From Streptomyces spiroverticillatus (GTDB lineage Bacteria > Actinomycetota > Actinomycetes > Streptomycetales > Streptomycetaceae), in contig BMUX01000004.1 of the NCBI GenBank assembly GCA_014650415.1, forward strand, positions 372,001-436,000: DNA of 64,000 bases, given 5' to 3'. A model generated the notes under the pieces. It saw only the letters and a list, made by a program, of their open reading frames with translations, was not told the DNA's origin and did no database searches. Below, piece by piece: positions 26,332-35,579 of this stretch. Each line of letters begins with the position of its first letter. Within the stretch, counting starts at the first letter, position 1. The position numbers and the translations under genes are program-made.

Positions 26332-27615
26332 TTACTTGACGGCCTTCGCCGCTTCCTCGGCCTTCTTCTGGAGGTCGTCCAGGACCGTCTTCGGGTCGTC
26401 GCTGGCCGCCTTGCCGCCGGTCTTCTTGATCTCGGCGGAGACGACGTCCCAGGAGGTGTCGTTGACCGGGTAGAACTTGGCGGTCGGCAGGGCCGCGAAG
26501 AAGTCCTTGAGCTTGGCGTTCTTCGGGTCGGCCTGCATGGCCTCGGAGGCGTCCGTGGTGACGGGCATGAAGTTGTACATCGACGCGAACTTCACCAGGT
26601 TGTCCTTGGTGTAGGTGAAGTCGAGGAACTTCTTCACCGCGTCCTTGCCGGCCTTGCCGTCCTGGAAGGCCATCGTCCAGTCGCCGACGCCCAGGGTGGA
26701 CTCCAGCGGGGCCGTCTTGCCCGGGATCTTCGCCATCCCGAACTCGACCTTGCCCTCTTCGGCCATCTTGATGACGCTCGGGTGGCCGTTCATCATGCCG
26801 ACCTTGCCGGCCGCGAAGTCGGCGAAGGCCGTCTTGCGGTCGGTGGAGGCGGGGTTGGGGTAGGTCAGGCCGGGCTTGACCAGGTTGTCCTGGAGCCACT
26901 TGAACGTCTCGACGTTCTGGGGGCTGTTGATCGTGTACTTGCCGGCGTCGTCCTTGTAGCCGCCGCCGTTGCCCATCTCCCACATCAGGGTCTCGCCCTG
27001 GGTCTCCTCGGGACCGAGCGGGAGGGCGTAGGGGATCTCCGCGGCCTTCTTCTCCTTGAGCTTCTTCGCCGCGTCGGCGACCTCGGCCCAGGTGGTCGGG
27101 ACCTTGGTGATGCCCGCGGTCGCGAACGCCTTCTTGTTGTAGAAGAACGTACGGGTGGAGGCGACCCACGGCATGCCGTAGGCGGTGCCCTTGACCTTGC
27201 CCGCCTCGGCGAAGCCCTTCGAGAGGTTGGCCGAGGTCTTGGGCGACATGACGTCGTCGACCTTGTAGAGGAGGTCGTCGGCGACCTTGTCGGCGTAGCC
27301 GCCGGTCTGGAGGATGTCGGGCACGTTGCCGGACGCGATCATCGTCTTGACGGTCTTGTCGATGTCGGTCCAGTTGATGACCTGGACCTCGACCTTGTAG
27401 CCCTTGTTGGCGGCCTCGAAGTCCTTGGCGACCTTGTCCCAGAAGGGCTTGGAGGCGTCGGCCGCGCTGGTGCCGTAGTCGGCGGCGACCACCTTGATGG
27501 TCTTGCCGCCCTTGGCGTCGTCGCCCCCGCCGCCGTCGCCGTCGCCACCGCAGGCGCTCAGCCCCAGTGCCATCACGAGCGTTGCCGCACCGGTGGCGAT
27601 AACCCGATTCCTCAT
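26332..27615 (-). CDS. Extracellular sugar-binding lipoprotein (first CUT1 importer)
   Basis: The 427-residue protein has a signal peptide and lipobox LSAC (lipidated Cys near 21), a Gly/Asp linker, and a family-1 solute-binding fold (VPDILQTGGYADKVADDLLY; YGMPWVASTRTFFYNKKAF; AAGKVGMMNGHPSVIKMAEEG). It captures an oligosaccharide or sugar for the two permeases downstream. A DasR-like site about 130 bp upstream suggests control by the GlcNAc regulator and an amino-sugar substrate. Position relative to the ROK gene matches S. coelicolor NgcE from memory. Without a binding test, the substrate is uncertain. Confidence 0.85.
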   Translation of the reverse strand: MRNRVIATGAATLVMALGLSACGGDGDGGGGDDAKGGKTIKVVAADYGTSAADASKPFWDKVAKDFEAANKGYKVEVQVINWTDIDKTVKTMIASGNVPDILQTGGYADKVADDLLYKVDDVMSPKTSANLSKGFAEAGKVKGTAYGMPWVASTRTFFYNKKAFATAGITKVPTTWAEVADAAKKLKEKKAAEIPYALPLGPEETQGETLMWEMGNGGGYKDDAGKYTINSPQNVETFKWLQDNLVKPGLTYPNPASTDRKTAFADFAAGKVGMMNGHPSVIKMAEEGKVEFGMAKIPGKTAPLESTLGVGDWTMAFQDGKAGKDAVKKFLDFTYTKDNLVKFASMYNFMPVTTDASEAMQADPKNAKLKDFFAALPTAKFYPVNDTSWDVVSAEIKKTGGKAASDDPKTVLDDLQKKAEEAAKAVK

Positions 27616-27745
27616 GCTTCCAACCCTTCGACATCAGCGTCGACTTGCTGCCTACACCGGAGGTCGGCCCCCGGACCACCGGCCGGGTGAAGATCTCCCC
27701 CGCAGCGCCGTGGCACGGACACTACTCAGGCTCCGCGAAGGCGCA

Positions 27746-27761
27746 ATAGGTTTAGACCACT
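27746..27761. promoter_or_regulatory. DasR-responsive-element-like site (dre)
   Basis: The 16-mer ATAGGTTTAGACCACT matches 13 of 16 positions of the recalled dre consensus (AGTGGTCTAGACCACT). It lies 131 bp upstream of the lipoprotein start, in the 270-bp gap between the two importer operons, where no gene is seen. DasR represses chitin/GlcNAc genes in Streptomyces; binding here is inferred. Confidence 0.5.
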
Positions 27762-27885
27762 TTCGTGTCCAAGCCGAAACCAACGTTCAACAGGGTTCCT
27801 GAAGAAGTCACTTGGGGTACTTCCGACGTCACACGAGGTGCCGCCCGGTTACCCGAGGTACCCCTCGACTCCCCGGGATCTTCGA

Positions 27886-28782
27886 CTACTTGAGGGCGCC
27901 CGCGGTCAGGCCCGCCTGCACCTGCCGCTGGAAGACCGCGTACACGACGAGCACCGGCACCATGGCGATGGTCAGGCCCGCGAAGAGCGCGCCCCAGTCG
28001 CCCCGGTAGCCCTGGGCGATGGCCAACGTGGCGAGTCCTTGCGGGAGTACGTAGCTGGACTCGTTCTCGTTGTTGAGGAGGAGCGGAAGCAGGTACTGGT
28101 TCCACTGGCCGAGGAAGTTGAAGATGCCGATGCTCACCAGGCCGGGCTTGGCCATCGGCAGCATGATCTGGAAGAAGGTCCGGGTGTGCGAGGCCCCGTC
28201 CACCATGGCCGCCTCCTGCACGCCGGTGGGCAGCGTGCGGAAGAAGGAGGTCAGGAAGAAGGTGGTGAAGGGCAGCGAGTAGGCGATGTACGCGATGATC
28301 AGGCCGGGCCGTGTGTCGAGGAGCTGGAAGTTCTCCATGACCGCGAACAGCGGCACCAGCGCCAGGATCACCGGGAACATCATGCCGCCGGCGAACAGCA
28401 GGAAGACGAACTTGTTGCCGGGGAAGGTGAACCGGGCGATGACGTACGCGGCCATCGAGCCCAGCAGCATGGTGCCGGTCAGCGAACCCGCCAGGATGAT
28501 CAGCGAGTTGAGGGCGTACTGCCCGATGTGTGCCTGGTTCCACGCGTTCGCGAAGTTCGCCCAGTGGAGGGACGAGGGCAGCCCCATCGGGTCGTTGAGG
28601 ATGTCCGACGACGTACGGAAGGCGGTGACCGCGACCCAGATCAGCGGGCCGGCCGCCATCAGGGTCCACAGGATCAGGAAGGCGTGCGAGAAGACGTTGA
28701 GGGCGCCGCCGCTCTCCTGGACCTTGACCTGATCCGTCTTCGACTGCCGGGACTCGGTGCGTGTGCTCGTACTCGTACTCAT
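27886..28782 (-). CDS. Carbohydrate ABC transporter permease (MalG type, second importer)
   Basis: The 298-residue protein has six membrane helices and an EAA loop (GVQEAAMVDGASHTRTFFQIMLPMAKPG). ATG 28782 follows a GGGGGAG site. It is the last gene of a three-gene importer operon, 19 bp after the MalF-type permease, and no ATPase is present. The divergent GH92 mannosidase suggests a mannose-containing ligand, while the binding protein resembles NgcE of GlcNAc/chitobiose importers. Confidence 0.87.
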   Translation of the reverse strand: MSTSTSTRTESRQSKTDQVKVQESGGALNVFSHAFLILWTLMAAGPLIWVAVTAFRTSSDILNDPMGLPSSLHWANFANAWNQAHIGQYALNSLIILAGSLTGTMLLGSMAAYVIARFTFPGNKFVFLLFAGGMMFPVILALVPLFAVMENFQLLDTRPGLIIAYIAYSLPFTTFFLTSFFRTLPTGVQEAAMVDGASHTRTFFQIMLPMAKPGLVSIGIFNFLGQWNQYLLPLLLNNENESSYVLPQGLATLAIAQGYRGDWGALFAGLTIAMVPVLVVYAVFQRQVQAGLTAGALK

Positions 28783-28801
28783 GACGTGGTCTCCCCCGCT
28801 C

Positions 28802-29806
28802 TCAGTATTCGATCCGGTCGCGATTCCCGAGCCGCATGACGACCAGGGAGAACACCACGCTGAGCAGGAGGAGTACGACGCCGATGGCGGTCGCGTAGCC
28901 GAACTGACCCTCGCGGAAGCGCTCGTAGAGGAAGACCGGGGTCACCTTCATGGCGTGCGAGGGCATCATCACCAGCACGATCGCGAAGGAGTCCAGGGCC
29001 TGGATGCCCATGTAGACCCAGCCGGTGCGCACGGTGTCCCAGATCAGCGGGAGCGTCACCTTGAAGAAGGTGGTGCCCCGGCCGGCCCCGTCGAGCAGGG
29101 CGGCCTCGTAGATGTCCTTGGGGATGCCGCCCATCGCGGCCGAGAAGAGCACCACGTAGAAGCCGACGAAGCTCCAGCAGATCACGGTGAGCACGGCGAT
29201 CAGCGCGAGGCCGTACTCGCCGCCCAGCCAGGCCGGGCCCTTGATGCCCACCAGGTCCAGACCGCCGTTGATGAGACCGGCGTTGGTGTTGAAGACCCGC
29301 CCCCAGACCACCGCGATGATGGCGACGGAGAGGACCTGCGGGAAGAAGTACACGACCTTGTAGAGCGAGGAGCCGGCGACGCCGGAGATGGCCTGGCCCT
29401 TACGGTGCCTGCCGCCCGCCGTGATCATGTAGGCGAAGAAGATGCCGAGGACGAGCGTGACGACCGGGGCGATCACCAGCAGGGTCAGGCTGGTGGTCGT
29501 GGAGTCCCAGAACCGTTCGTCGTTCCACATTTTGACGAAGTTGTCGAAGCCGACGAAGTTGGCTATCGGCCCGCCCGACCAGTCCGTGAGCGAGTAGTAA
29601 ATCGCCTGGATGAAGGGCGAGATGACGAATATCGCGTAGAACGCCAGCGGAATCGCCAGGAATCCCGCGATGAAACGGTATTTGTCGAGCGTCCGGTACC
29701 TCCGGTCGTACCGGACACTCATCGGTGTGAATCGGGGCGGCAGAAGTATCGCCGCGAAGAACAACAGCCGGTTGGGAGGCTTGGCCGCCCGCTTCTCGAT
29801 ACTCAT
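28802..29806 (-). CDS. Carbohydrate ABC transporter permease (MalF type, second importer)
   Basis: The 334-residue protein from ATG 29806 (CGGAG site 5 nt upstream) has six membrane helices and the loop YEAALLDGAGRGTTFFKVTLPLIWD. A TTG start at 29836 would add ten residues with weaker support. It forms the translocation pore with the downstream permease and receives sugar from the lipoprotein encoded 41 bp upstream. Confidence 0.87.
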   Translation of the reverse strand: MSIEKRAAKPPNRLLFFAAILLPPRFTPMSVRYDRRYRTLDKYRFIAGFLAIPLAFYAIFVISPFIQAIYYSLTDWSGGPIANFVGFDNFVKMWNDERFWDSTTTSLTLLVIAPVVTLVLGIFFAYMITAGGRHRKGQAISGVAGSSLYKVVYFFPQVLSVAIIAVVWGRVFNTNAGLINGGLDLVGIKGPAWLGGEYGLALIAVLTVICWSFVGFYVVLFSAAMGGIPKDIYEAALLDGAGRGTTFFKVTLPLIWDTVRTGWVYMGIQALDSFAIVLVMMPSHAMKVTPVFLYERFREGQFGYATAIGVVLLLLSVVFSLVVMRLGNRDRIEY

Positions 29807-29847
29807 GCCGCTCCGATTTTCACCCGTTGCGCTCAACTAGCGGTGGT

Positions 29848-31284
29848 TCAGGCCTTCTTGATCTTCGTGATGCCGGAGTCCTTGGCGATCCGGTCCGAGG
29901 CCTTCTGCATGATGTCGAGGGCCTCCTTGGTGGTGATGCGGCCCATCATGAAGTCGCCCATCACCTTGTCGTAGTCGGCGGTGAACAGCTCGCCGTACCA
30001 CTCCTTCCAGAACGGGATGACGATGTTGTCACCGGCCGCGGTGATGGCCTTCTGGGAGCTGTCGGTGCCCGGCGGCAGCTTCATGCCGTCGATGGCGCCC
30101 TTGAGCGCGGGGATGCCGCCGGTCTCCTTGAAGAGGTTGATCGACGCCTCCTTGCTGTACATCATGCGCATCCACTCCAGACCGCCCTGTACGTTCGCGG
30201 CCTTGGCCGGGACGATGAAGGGCTCGCCGGGCGGCGAGTACAGCGTGCCGAACGGCATCTTGTCGGCGGTGGACAGCGAGGGGGTGGCGCCGACGGTCAT
30301 GCCGAAGCCGGCCGGGGTGGTGTCCTTGGCCTCGTTCTCCACCCAGGAACCGTTGGGCACGAAGACGCACTTGCCCTTGGTCCAGGCGGTCTGCATCTCG
30401 GTGTGGCCCTGCGGGCCGTCGAAGCCGGTGAGGACGTACTTCTTGGCGACGAGCTCCTCGAACGCCTCGAAGACGGACTTCACGGCGTCGTTCTTCCAGC
30501 AGTTCGGCTCCAGGTAGTCCATCGCCTCGATGACGGGACGGCCGCCGACCTGCGCGAACATCGCGTACATGGAGAAGAGCATGTAGCGCGGGTGGCCGCC
30601 CGGGTAGCTCCAGCCGTGGATGCCCTTGTCCTTGGCCTTCTTGCAGACGGCCAGCATCTCGTCCCAGGTCTTCGGGTACTGGGACTCCAGGGTCTCCTCC
30701 AGCATCCGCTTGGAGTACCAGTTGCCGTACACCGTCATGGCGATGTTGAGCTGGTAACAGCCCTTGGTGCCGAAGGCGCCCATGGACTGCATCGCCGGGT
30801 AGAGGCTGTCGCGGACGGTGACCGAGGGGTTGTCCCAGGAGGGCGCGTCCAGCATTTCGGTGAAGTCGGCGACCTGCTTGTTGGTCACCAGCTTGCCGAT
30901 GTTCATCTGGTCGGCGCCGGAGTTGTTGATGACGTCCGCCGCCGGATTGCCCCGGACGATCTTCGGCTGGAGCTGGGTGGCGATCTTCTCCGTGGCCTTC
31001 TGGTCGACCTTCGCCTTGGGGTAGTTCTTGGCGTACATGTCGGACACGAATTTGGCGTACTTGTCCTTGTATCCGCCGTTGAAGATGTACACCGCGAGTG
31101 CGGCGTCCTCCTTCACCCCGAGCGGGTTCTTCTTGGACTTCTCGCCCTTCTGGGGCTTCTCGTCCGTGCCGCCGCCACCGCCGGCGGCACAGGAACTCAG
31201 TGCGCCGACTCCGGGCAGCGCGAGCAGGCTCGCGGCAGCGGTCCGCTTCAGCACATCACGACGATTGACGTTGGTGGGTCCCAT
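29848..31284 (-). CDS. Extracellular sugar-binding lipoprotein (NgcE-like, second importer)
   Basis: The 478-residue protein from ATG 31284 (GAGGAC site upstream) has a twin-arginine-like signal (NRRDVLKRTAAASLLALPG) and a lipobox ending SSCA, so it is probably a Tat-exported lipoprotein. The mature part begins with a Lys/Gly linker, then NPLGVKEDAALAVYIFNGGY. It continues with NPAADVINNSGADQMNIGKL, a pattern I recall from NgcE, the GlcNAc/chitobiose-binding protein of S. olivaceoviridis. The frame is open to 31575, but the added residues lie in the promoter region. Substrate is uncertain because the divergent gene is a mannosidase. Confidence 0.8.
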   Translation of the reverse strand: MGPTNVNRRDVLKRTAAASLLALPGVGALSSCAAGGGGGTDEKPQKGEKSKKNPLGVKEDAALAVYIFNGGYKDKYAKFVSDMYAKNYPKAKVDQKATEKIATQLQPKIVRGNPAADVINNSGADQMNIGKLVTNKQVADFTEMLDAPSWDNPSVTVRDSLYPAMQSMGAFGTKGCYQLNIAMTVYGNWYSKRMLEETLESQYPKTWDEMLAVCKKAKDKGIHGWSYPGGHPRYMLFSMYAMFAQVGGRPVIEAMDYLEPNCWKNDAVKSVFEAFEELVAKKYVLTGFDGPQGHTEMQTAWTKGKCVFVPNGSWVENEAKDTTPAGFGMTVGATPSLSTADKMPFGTLYSPPGEPFIVPAKAANVQGGLEWMRMMYSKEASINLFKETGGIPALKGAIDGMKLPPGTDSSQKAITAAGDNIVIPFWKEWYGELFTADYDKVMGDFMMGRITTKEALDIMQKASDRIAKDSGITKIKKA

Positions 31285-31647
31285 GCTCAAGTCCTCGCCT
31301 TCTCCAGGACTCAGGCGGTGTACCGGTACGCCCCCGTTAGGAATTCGCCTTCGGCGAAGGGCCCCGCCACCGCGGTCAGATGACTTGATTGACATCCCGT
31401 TTCCCGGCCGTGCGGCATTCCGGGTCCTGCGGACGCCGATAGGTATAGTCCAGTTCCCGTCAACTGGGCAAGATCGTAAGCAAGGTTGGACGGCCATCTT
31501 TCCCGAGTTGAGACCTCTTGGATATCCACGCGCACTTTTGTCCAACTGGCGCCTCCCCAACATCCTTGACACCACTGGATACTTGGCTCACTACTGAGTA
31601 GCACCTGAACGTATGACAACGTTGTCGGAAGTGAAGGAAGCATCAGG
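31285..31647. promoter_or_regulatory. Divergent intergenic region between NgcE-like importer and GH92 gene
   Basis: This 363-bp stretch holds no credible gene. It is noticeably richer in A and T than its flanks around 31430-31630 and must hold promoters for both operons. A perfect 12-bp palindrome lies near its right end. Confidence 0.6.
31615..31626. promoter_or_regulatory. LacI-type palindromic operator (GACAACGTTGTC)
   Basis: The perfect 12-bp palindrome with central ACGT lies 22 bp upstream of the GH92 start codon. This form is typical of LacI-family sugar repressors in actinobacteria. No LacI gene is in the window, so the regulator would act in trans. Confidence 0.55.
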
Positions 31648-34600
31648 ATGCAGACCGGATCCAGACGCACGCGCACCGGACGCCGCCCGGGCACCAAACG
31701 CCGCAGAGGCACCACGGCGGCCCTCGCCTGCCTCACGGCCGGCGCCCTGTCGGTGACCCTGCTGACCCCGTCCGCCGCAGCCCGGCCGGGACCGCCCGGC
31801 CCCGTGACGAAGACGTTCGCCTCCTCCTTCGAGGCGGGCGAGCCCGCACCCACGTGGCGGGACACCGTGGAGACCGACTCCCGGGGCCGCAAGACGACCT
31901 CCGGCGTCGACGGCGGCGAGTCGCCCGGCATCCCGGGCAATGTCACCGACCGGGTCACCGACCTGCGGGCGAGCGCCGAGAACGCGGCGGGCGGCGAGGT
32001 CAAGGAGAACCTGATCGACGTGACGCCCGGCAGCAAGTGGCTGGCGTTCGTGCCGGTCGGCTGGGTGGAGTTCGACCTGGAGGCGCCGACGAAGGTCGTG
32101 ACGTACGCGCTCACTTCGGCCAACGACCACGCCGAGCGCGACCCGAAGGACTGGACCCTGGAGGGCTCGGCCGACGGCAAGACCTGGACGGTGCTGGACA
32201 CGCGCAAGGGCGAGACCTTCGCCTCCCGCTTCCAGACCAAGACGTACGACTTCGCGAACGACACCGCGTACGCGCACTACCGGCTGAACATCACCGCGAA
32301 CGCGGGCGCGCCGATCCTCCAGCTCGCGGACGTCCAGTTCTCGAACGGGGACACCTCGACGCCCGTCCCCGAGGAGATGCGCAGCCAGGTGGACCGTGGC
32401 CCGTCCGGCTCCCCCACCGCCAAGTCGGGCGCGGGCTTCACGGGCAAGCGGGCGCTGCGCTACGCGGGCACGCACAAGCCGAACGGCAGGGCGTACTCGT
32501 ACAACAAGGTCTTCGACGTGAACACGCGCGTCGGCCGCGGCACCGAGCTGTCCTACCGCGTCTTCCCCCAGCTCCCCTCCGGCGACAAGGGCGCGGACCT
32601 CAACTACCCGGCCACCAACGTCGCCGTGGACCTCGCCTTCACCGACGGCACCTATCTGAGCGACCTGCGCGCCCTCGACCAGCACGGAGCGGTGCTCTCG
32701 CCGCAGGGCCAGGGCGCGTCCAAGACGCTCTACGCGAACCAGTGGAACCACAAGGCGTCCCGGATCGGCTCGGTCGCAGCCGGCAAGACGGTCGACCGGA
32801 TCCTGGTGGCGTACGACAACCCGAAGGGTCCGGGAGAGTTCCGCGGCTGGATAGACGACGTACGCATCGCGGAGAAGGCCCCGGAGAAGCGGCTCGACCG
32901 GCTCTCCGACTACGCGCTGACCACACGCGGCACCCAGTCCAGCGGTTCCTACTCGCGCGGCAACAACATCCCGGCGACCGCCGTCCCTCACGGCTTCAAC
33001 TTCTGGACGCCGGTGACGAACGCGGGCTCCACGAGCTGGCTGTACGACTACGCGCGCGGCAACAACTCCGACAACCTGCCGCAGTTGCAGGCCTTCAGTG
33101 CCAGCCACGAGCCGAGCCCCTGGATGGGCGACCGGCAGACCTTCCAGCTGATGCCCTCGGCGGTGTCGGGCACGCCCGACGCCACCCGCTCCGCCCGCGC
33201 ACTGCCCTTCCGCCACGAGAACGAGACGGCGAAGCCGCACTACTACGGCGTACGGTTCGAGAACGGCCTGCGCACCGAGATGACGCCGACCGACCACGCG
33301 GCGATGATGCGCTTCACCTTCCCCGGTGACGACGCGAGCGTCATCTTCGACAACGTCTCCAACGACGGCGGCCTCACCCTCGACCCCGCGACCCGCTCCT
33401 TCACCGGCTTCTCCGACGTGAAGAGCGGCCTGTCCACGGGGGCCACGCGCCTCTTCGTGTACGGCGTCTTCGACGCTCCCGTGACCGCGAGCGGAAAGCT
33501 GAGCGGCGGCGGGGGCGACGACGTGACCGGCTACCTGCGCTTCCGGCCGGGCAAGGACAAGCAGGTCACCCTGCGCCTCGCCACCTCCCTGATCAGCGTC
33601 GACCAGGCGAAGGCGAACCTGGCGGACGAGATCCCGGCGGGCTCCCGCTTCGAGCGGATCCGCGACCGCGCACAGGACGCCTGGGACGCGATCCTGGGCC
33701 GCGTCGAGGTCGAGGGCGCGAGCCACGACCAGCTGACCACCCTCTACTCCAGCCTGTACCGGCTCTACCTCTACCCCAACTCCGGCCACGAGAAGGTGAA
33801 CGGCAGGACCCAGTACGCCAGCCCCTTCTCCCCGCAGACCGGTCCGGACACCCCGACCCGCACCGGCGCGAAGATCGTCGACGGCGAGGTCTTCGTCAAC
33901 AACGGCTTCTGGGACACCTACCGCACGACCTGGCCCGCGTACTCCTTCCTCACCCCGAAGACGGCGGGCCGCCTGGTCGACGGCTTCGTGCAGCAGTACA
34001 AGGACGGCGGCTGGATCTCCCGCTGGTCCTCGCCGGGTTACGCGGACCTGATGACCGGCACCTCCTCGGACGTCGCGTTCGCCGACGCGTACGTCAAGGG
34101 CGTCGACTTCGACGCTTCTTCGGCATACGAGGCGGCCCTGAAGAACGCCACCGTCCTCCCGCCCTTCTCCGGCGTCGGCCGCAAGGGCATGGACACCTCA
34201 CCCTTCCTGGGCTACGCCTCGACCAAGACCCACGAGGGCCTGTCCTGGTCCCTGGAGGGCTACCTCAACGACTACGGCCTCGCGAAGATGGGCGAGGCCC
34301 TCTACAAGAAGACGAAGAAGGCCCGTTACCAGGAGGAGTCCGCCTACTTCCTCAACAGGGCCCGGAACTACGTGAAGTTGTACGACGACAAGGCGGGCTT
34401 CTTCCAGGGCCGCGACCTGAAGGGCGACTGGCGCGTGCCCTCCGCCTCGTACGATCCGCGCGTCTGGGGCTACGACTACACGGAGACCAACGGCTGGGGC
34501 TACGCCTTCACCGCCCCGCAGGACAGCCGGGGCCTCGCCAACCTCTACGGCGGCCGCGCCGGCCTCGGCAAGAAGCTGGACACCTACTTCTCCACCCCGG

Positions 34601-35514
34601 AGACCGCGTCCCCCGAGTTCGCGGGTTCGTACGGCAGCGTCATCCACGAGATGACGGAGGCGCGTGACGTACGGATGGGCATGTACGGCCACTCCAACCA
34701 GGTCGCCCACCACGCCACGTACATGTACAACGCGGCCGCCCAGCCGTGGAAGACGCAGGCCAAGGTCCGCGAGGTGCTCTCCCGCCTGTACACGGGCAGC
34801 GAGATCGGGCAGGGCTACCACGGCGACGAGGACAACGGCGAGCAGTCGGCCTGGTACCTCTTCTCCGCGCTCGGCTTCTACCCGCTGGTGATGGGCAGCG
34901 GCGAGTACGCGGTCGGCTCGCCCCTCTTCACCAAGGCGACCGTGCGCCTGGAGAACGGGCGCACCCTGACCGTCCGCGCCCCGAAGAACAACGCCAAGAA
35001 CATCTACGTACAGGGCCTCAAGGTCAACGGGCGCGCCTGGAACTCCACCGCGCTCCCCCACGACCTGCTCGCCCGGGGCGGCACCCTGGACTTCGCGATG
35101 GGCGACCGCCCGTCCGCCTGGGGCTCGGGCCGGGGCGCCGCCCCCGTCTCGATCACCCAGGACGACAAGGTCCCGGCCCCGCACACGGACGCGCTGACCG
35201 GCGCGGGCCCGCTCTTCGACAACTCCTCGGTCACGGAAGGCCAGTTGACGTCCGCCACGGACCTCCCGGTGGCTGCGCCGACGCGCGCCCTCCAGTACAC
35301 CCTGACCTCCTCGGACCGTACGAAGGCGCCGACGGAGTGGGTCCTGGAGGGCTCGCAGGACGGGACCGCCTGGACGGCCCTGGACCGGCGGGCGGGCGAG
35401 TCGTTCGCCTGGGACCGGCAGACCCGGGTCTTCACGGTGCCGAGGCCGGGGGCGTATGCGCACTACCGGCTGGTGGCGAAGGGCGCGGTGGCGGAGGTGG
35501 AGCTGCTGTCGTGA
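31648..35514 (+). CDS. Secreted GH92 alpha-mannosidase with N- and C-terminal F5/8 type C-like modules
   Basis: The 1288-residue protein starts at ATG 31648 after GAAGGAAG. Residues 1-45 form a basic, hydrophobic signal peptide ending around AARPG. An F5/8-type C (discoidin-like) module lies at about 120-230 (WVEFDLEAPTKVVTYALTS; WTLEGSADGKTWTVLD) and a second at about 1180-1285 (WVLEGSQDGTAWTALD). The GH92 catalytic region lies between: VFVNNGFWDTYRTTWPAY, SNQVAHHATYMYNAA and YHGDEDNGEQSAWYLFSALG. Acidic residues in the last motif are typical of the calcium-dependent active site. GH92 enzymes release mannose from alpha-mannosides such as N-glycans. It faces the importer operon, suggesting extracellular hydrolysis then uptake. 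Confidence 0.93.
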   Translation: MQTGSRRTRTGRRPGTKRRRGTTAALACLTAGALSVTLLTPSAAARPGPPGPVTKTFASSFEAGEPAPTWRDTVETDSRGRKTTSGVDGGESPGIPGNVTDRVTDLRASAENAAGGEVKENLIDVTPGSKWLAFVPVGWVEFDLEAPTKVVTYALTSANDHAERDPKDWTLEGSADGKTWTVLDTRKGETFASRFQTKTYDFANDTAYAHYRLNITANAGAPILQLADVQFSNGDTSTPVPEEMRSQVDRGPSGSPTAKSGAGFTGKRALRYAGTHKPNGRAYSYNKVFDVNTRVGRGTELSYRVFPQLPSGDKGADLNYPATNVAVDLAFTDGTYLSDLRALDQHGAVLSPQGQGASKTLYANQWNHKASRIGSVAAGKTVDRILVAYDNPKGPGEFRGWIDDVRIAEKAPEKRLDRLSDYALTTRGTQSSGSYSRGNNIPATAVPHGFNFWTPVTNAGSTSWLYDYARGNNSDNLPQLQAFSASHEPSPWMGDRQTFQLMPSAVSGTPDATRSARALPFRHENETAKPHYYGVRFENGLRTEMTPTDHAAMMRFTFPGDDASVIFDNVSNDGGLTLDPATRSFTGFSDVKSGLSTGATRLFVYGVFDAPVTASGKLSGGGGDDVTGYLRFRPGKDKQVTLRLATSLISVDQAKANLADEIPAGSRFERIRDRAQDAWDAILGRVEVEGASHDQLTTLYSSLYRLYLYPNSGHEKVNGRTQYASPFSPQTGPDTPTRTGAKIVDGEVFVNNGFWDTYRTTWPAYSFLTPKTAGRLVDGFVQQYKDGGWISRWSSPGYADLMTGTSSDVAFADAYVKGVDFDASSAYEAALKNATVLPPFSGVGRKGMDTSPFLGYASTKTHEGLSWSLEGYLNDYGLAKMGEALYKKTKKARYQEESAYFLNRARNYVKLYDDKAGFFQGRDLKGDWRVPSASYDPRVWGYDYTETNGWGYAFTAPQDSRGLANLYGGRAGLGKKLDTYFSTPETASPEFAGSYGSVIHEMTEARDVRMGMYGHSNQVAHHATYMYNAAAQPWKTQAKVREVLSRLYTGSEIGQGYHGDEDNGEQSAWYLFSALGFYPLVMGSGEYAVGSPLFTKATVRLENGRTLTVRAPKNNAKNIYVQGLKVNGRAWNSTALPHDLLARGGTLDFAMGDRPSAWGSGRGAAPVSITQDDKVPAPHTDALTGAGPLFDNSSVTEGQLTSATDLPVAAPTRALQYTLTSSDRTKAPTEWVLEGSQDGTAWTALDRRAGESFAWDRQTRVFTVPRPGAYAHYRLVAKGAVAEVELLS

Positions 35515-35528
35515 TCACTTGATCCACG

Positions 35529-35562
35529 AAGGGCCCCGTTCCGGATGCGGAACGGGGCCCTT
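35529..35562. terminator. Hairpin terminator between convergent GH92 and ABC transporter genes
   Basis: A perfect 15-bp stem (35529-35543 with 35548-35562) and a GATG loop lie just past the GH92 stop, followed by a T on the plus strand. It lies 18 bp from the end of the convergent ABC gene and may serve both. Confidence 0.8.
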
Positions 35563-35579
35563 TCGCGTGTAGGGATCCG

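Noticed and set aside
31285..31575. 97-residue N-terminal extension of the NgcE-like lipoprotein
   Set aside because: The signal peptide and ribosome binding site place the start at 31284; the extension covers the promoter region.
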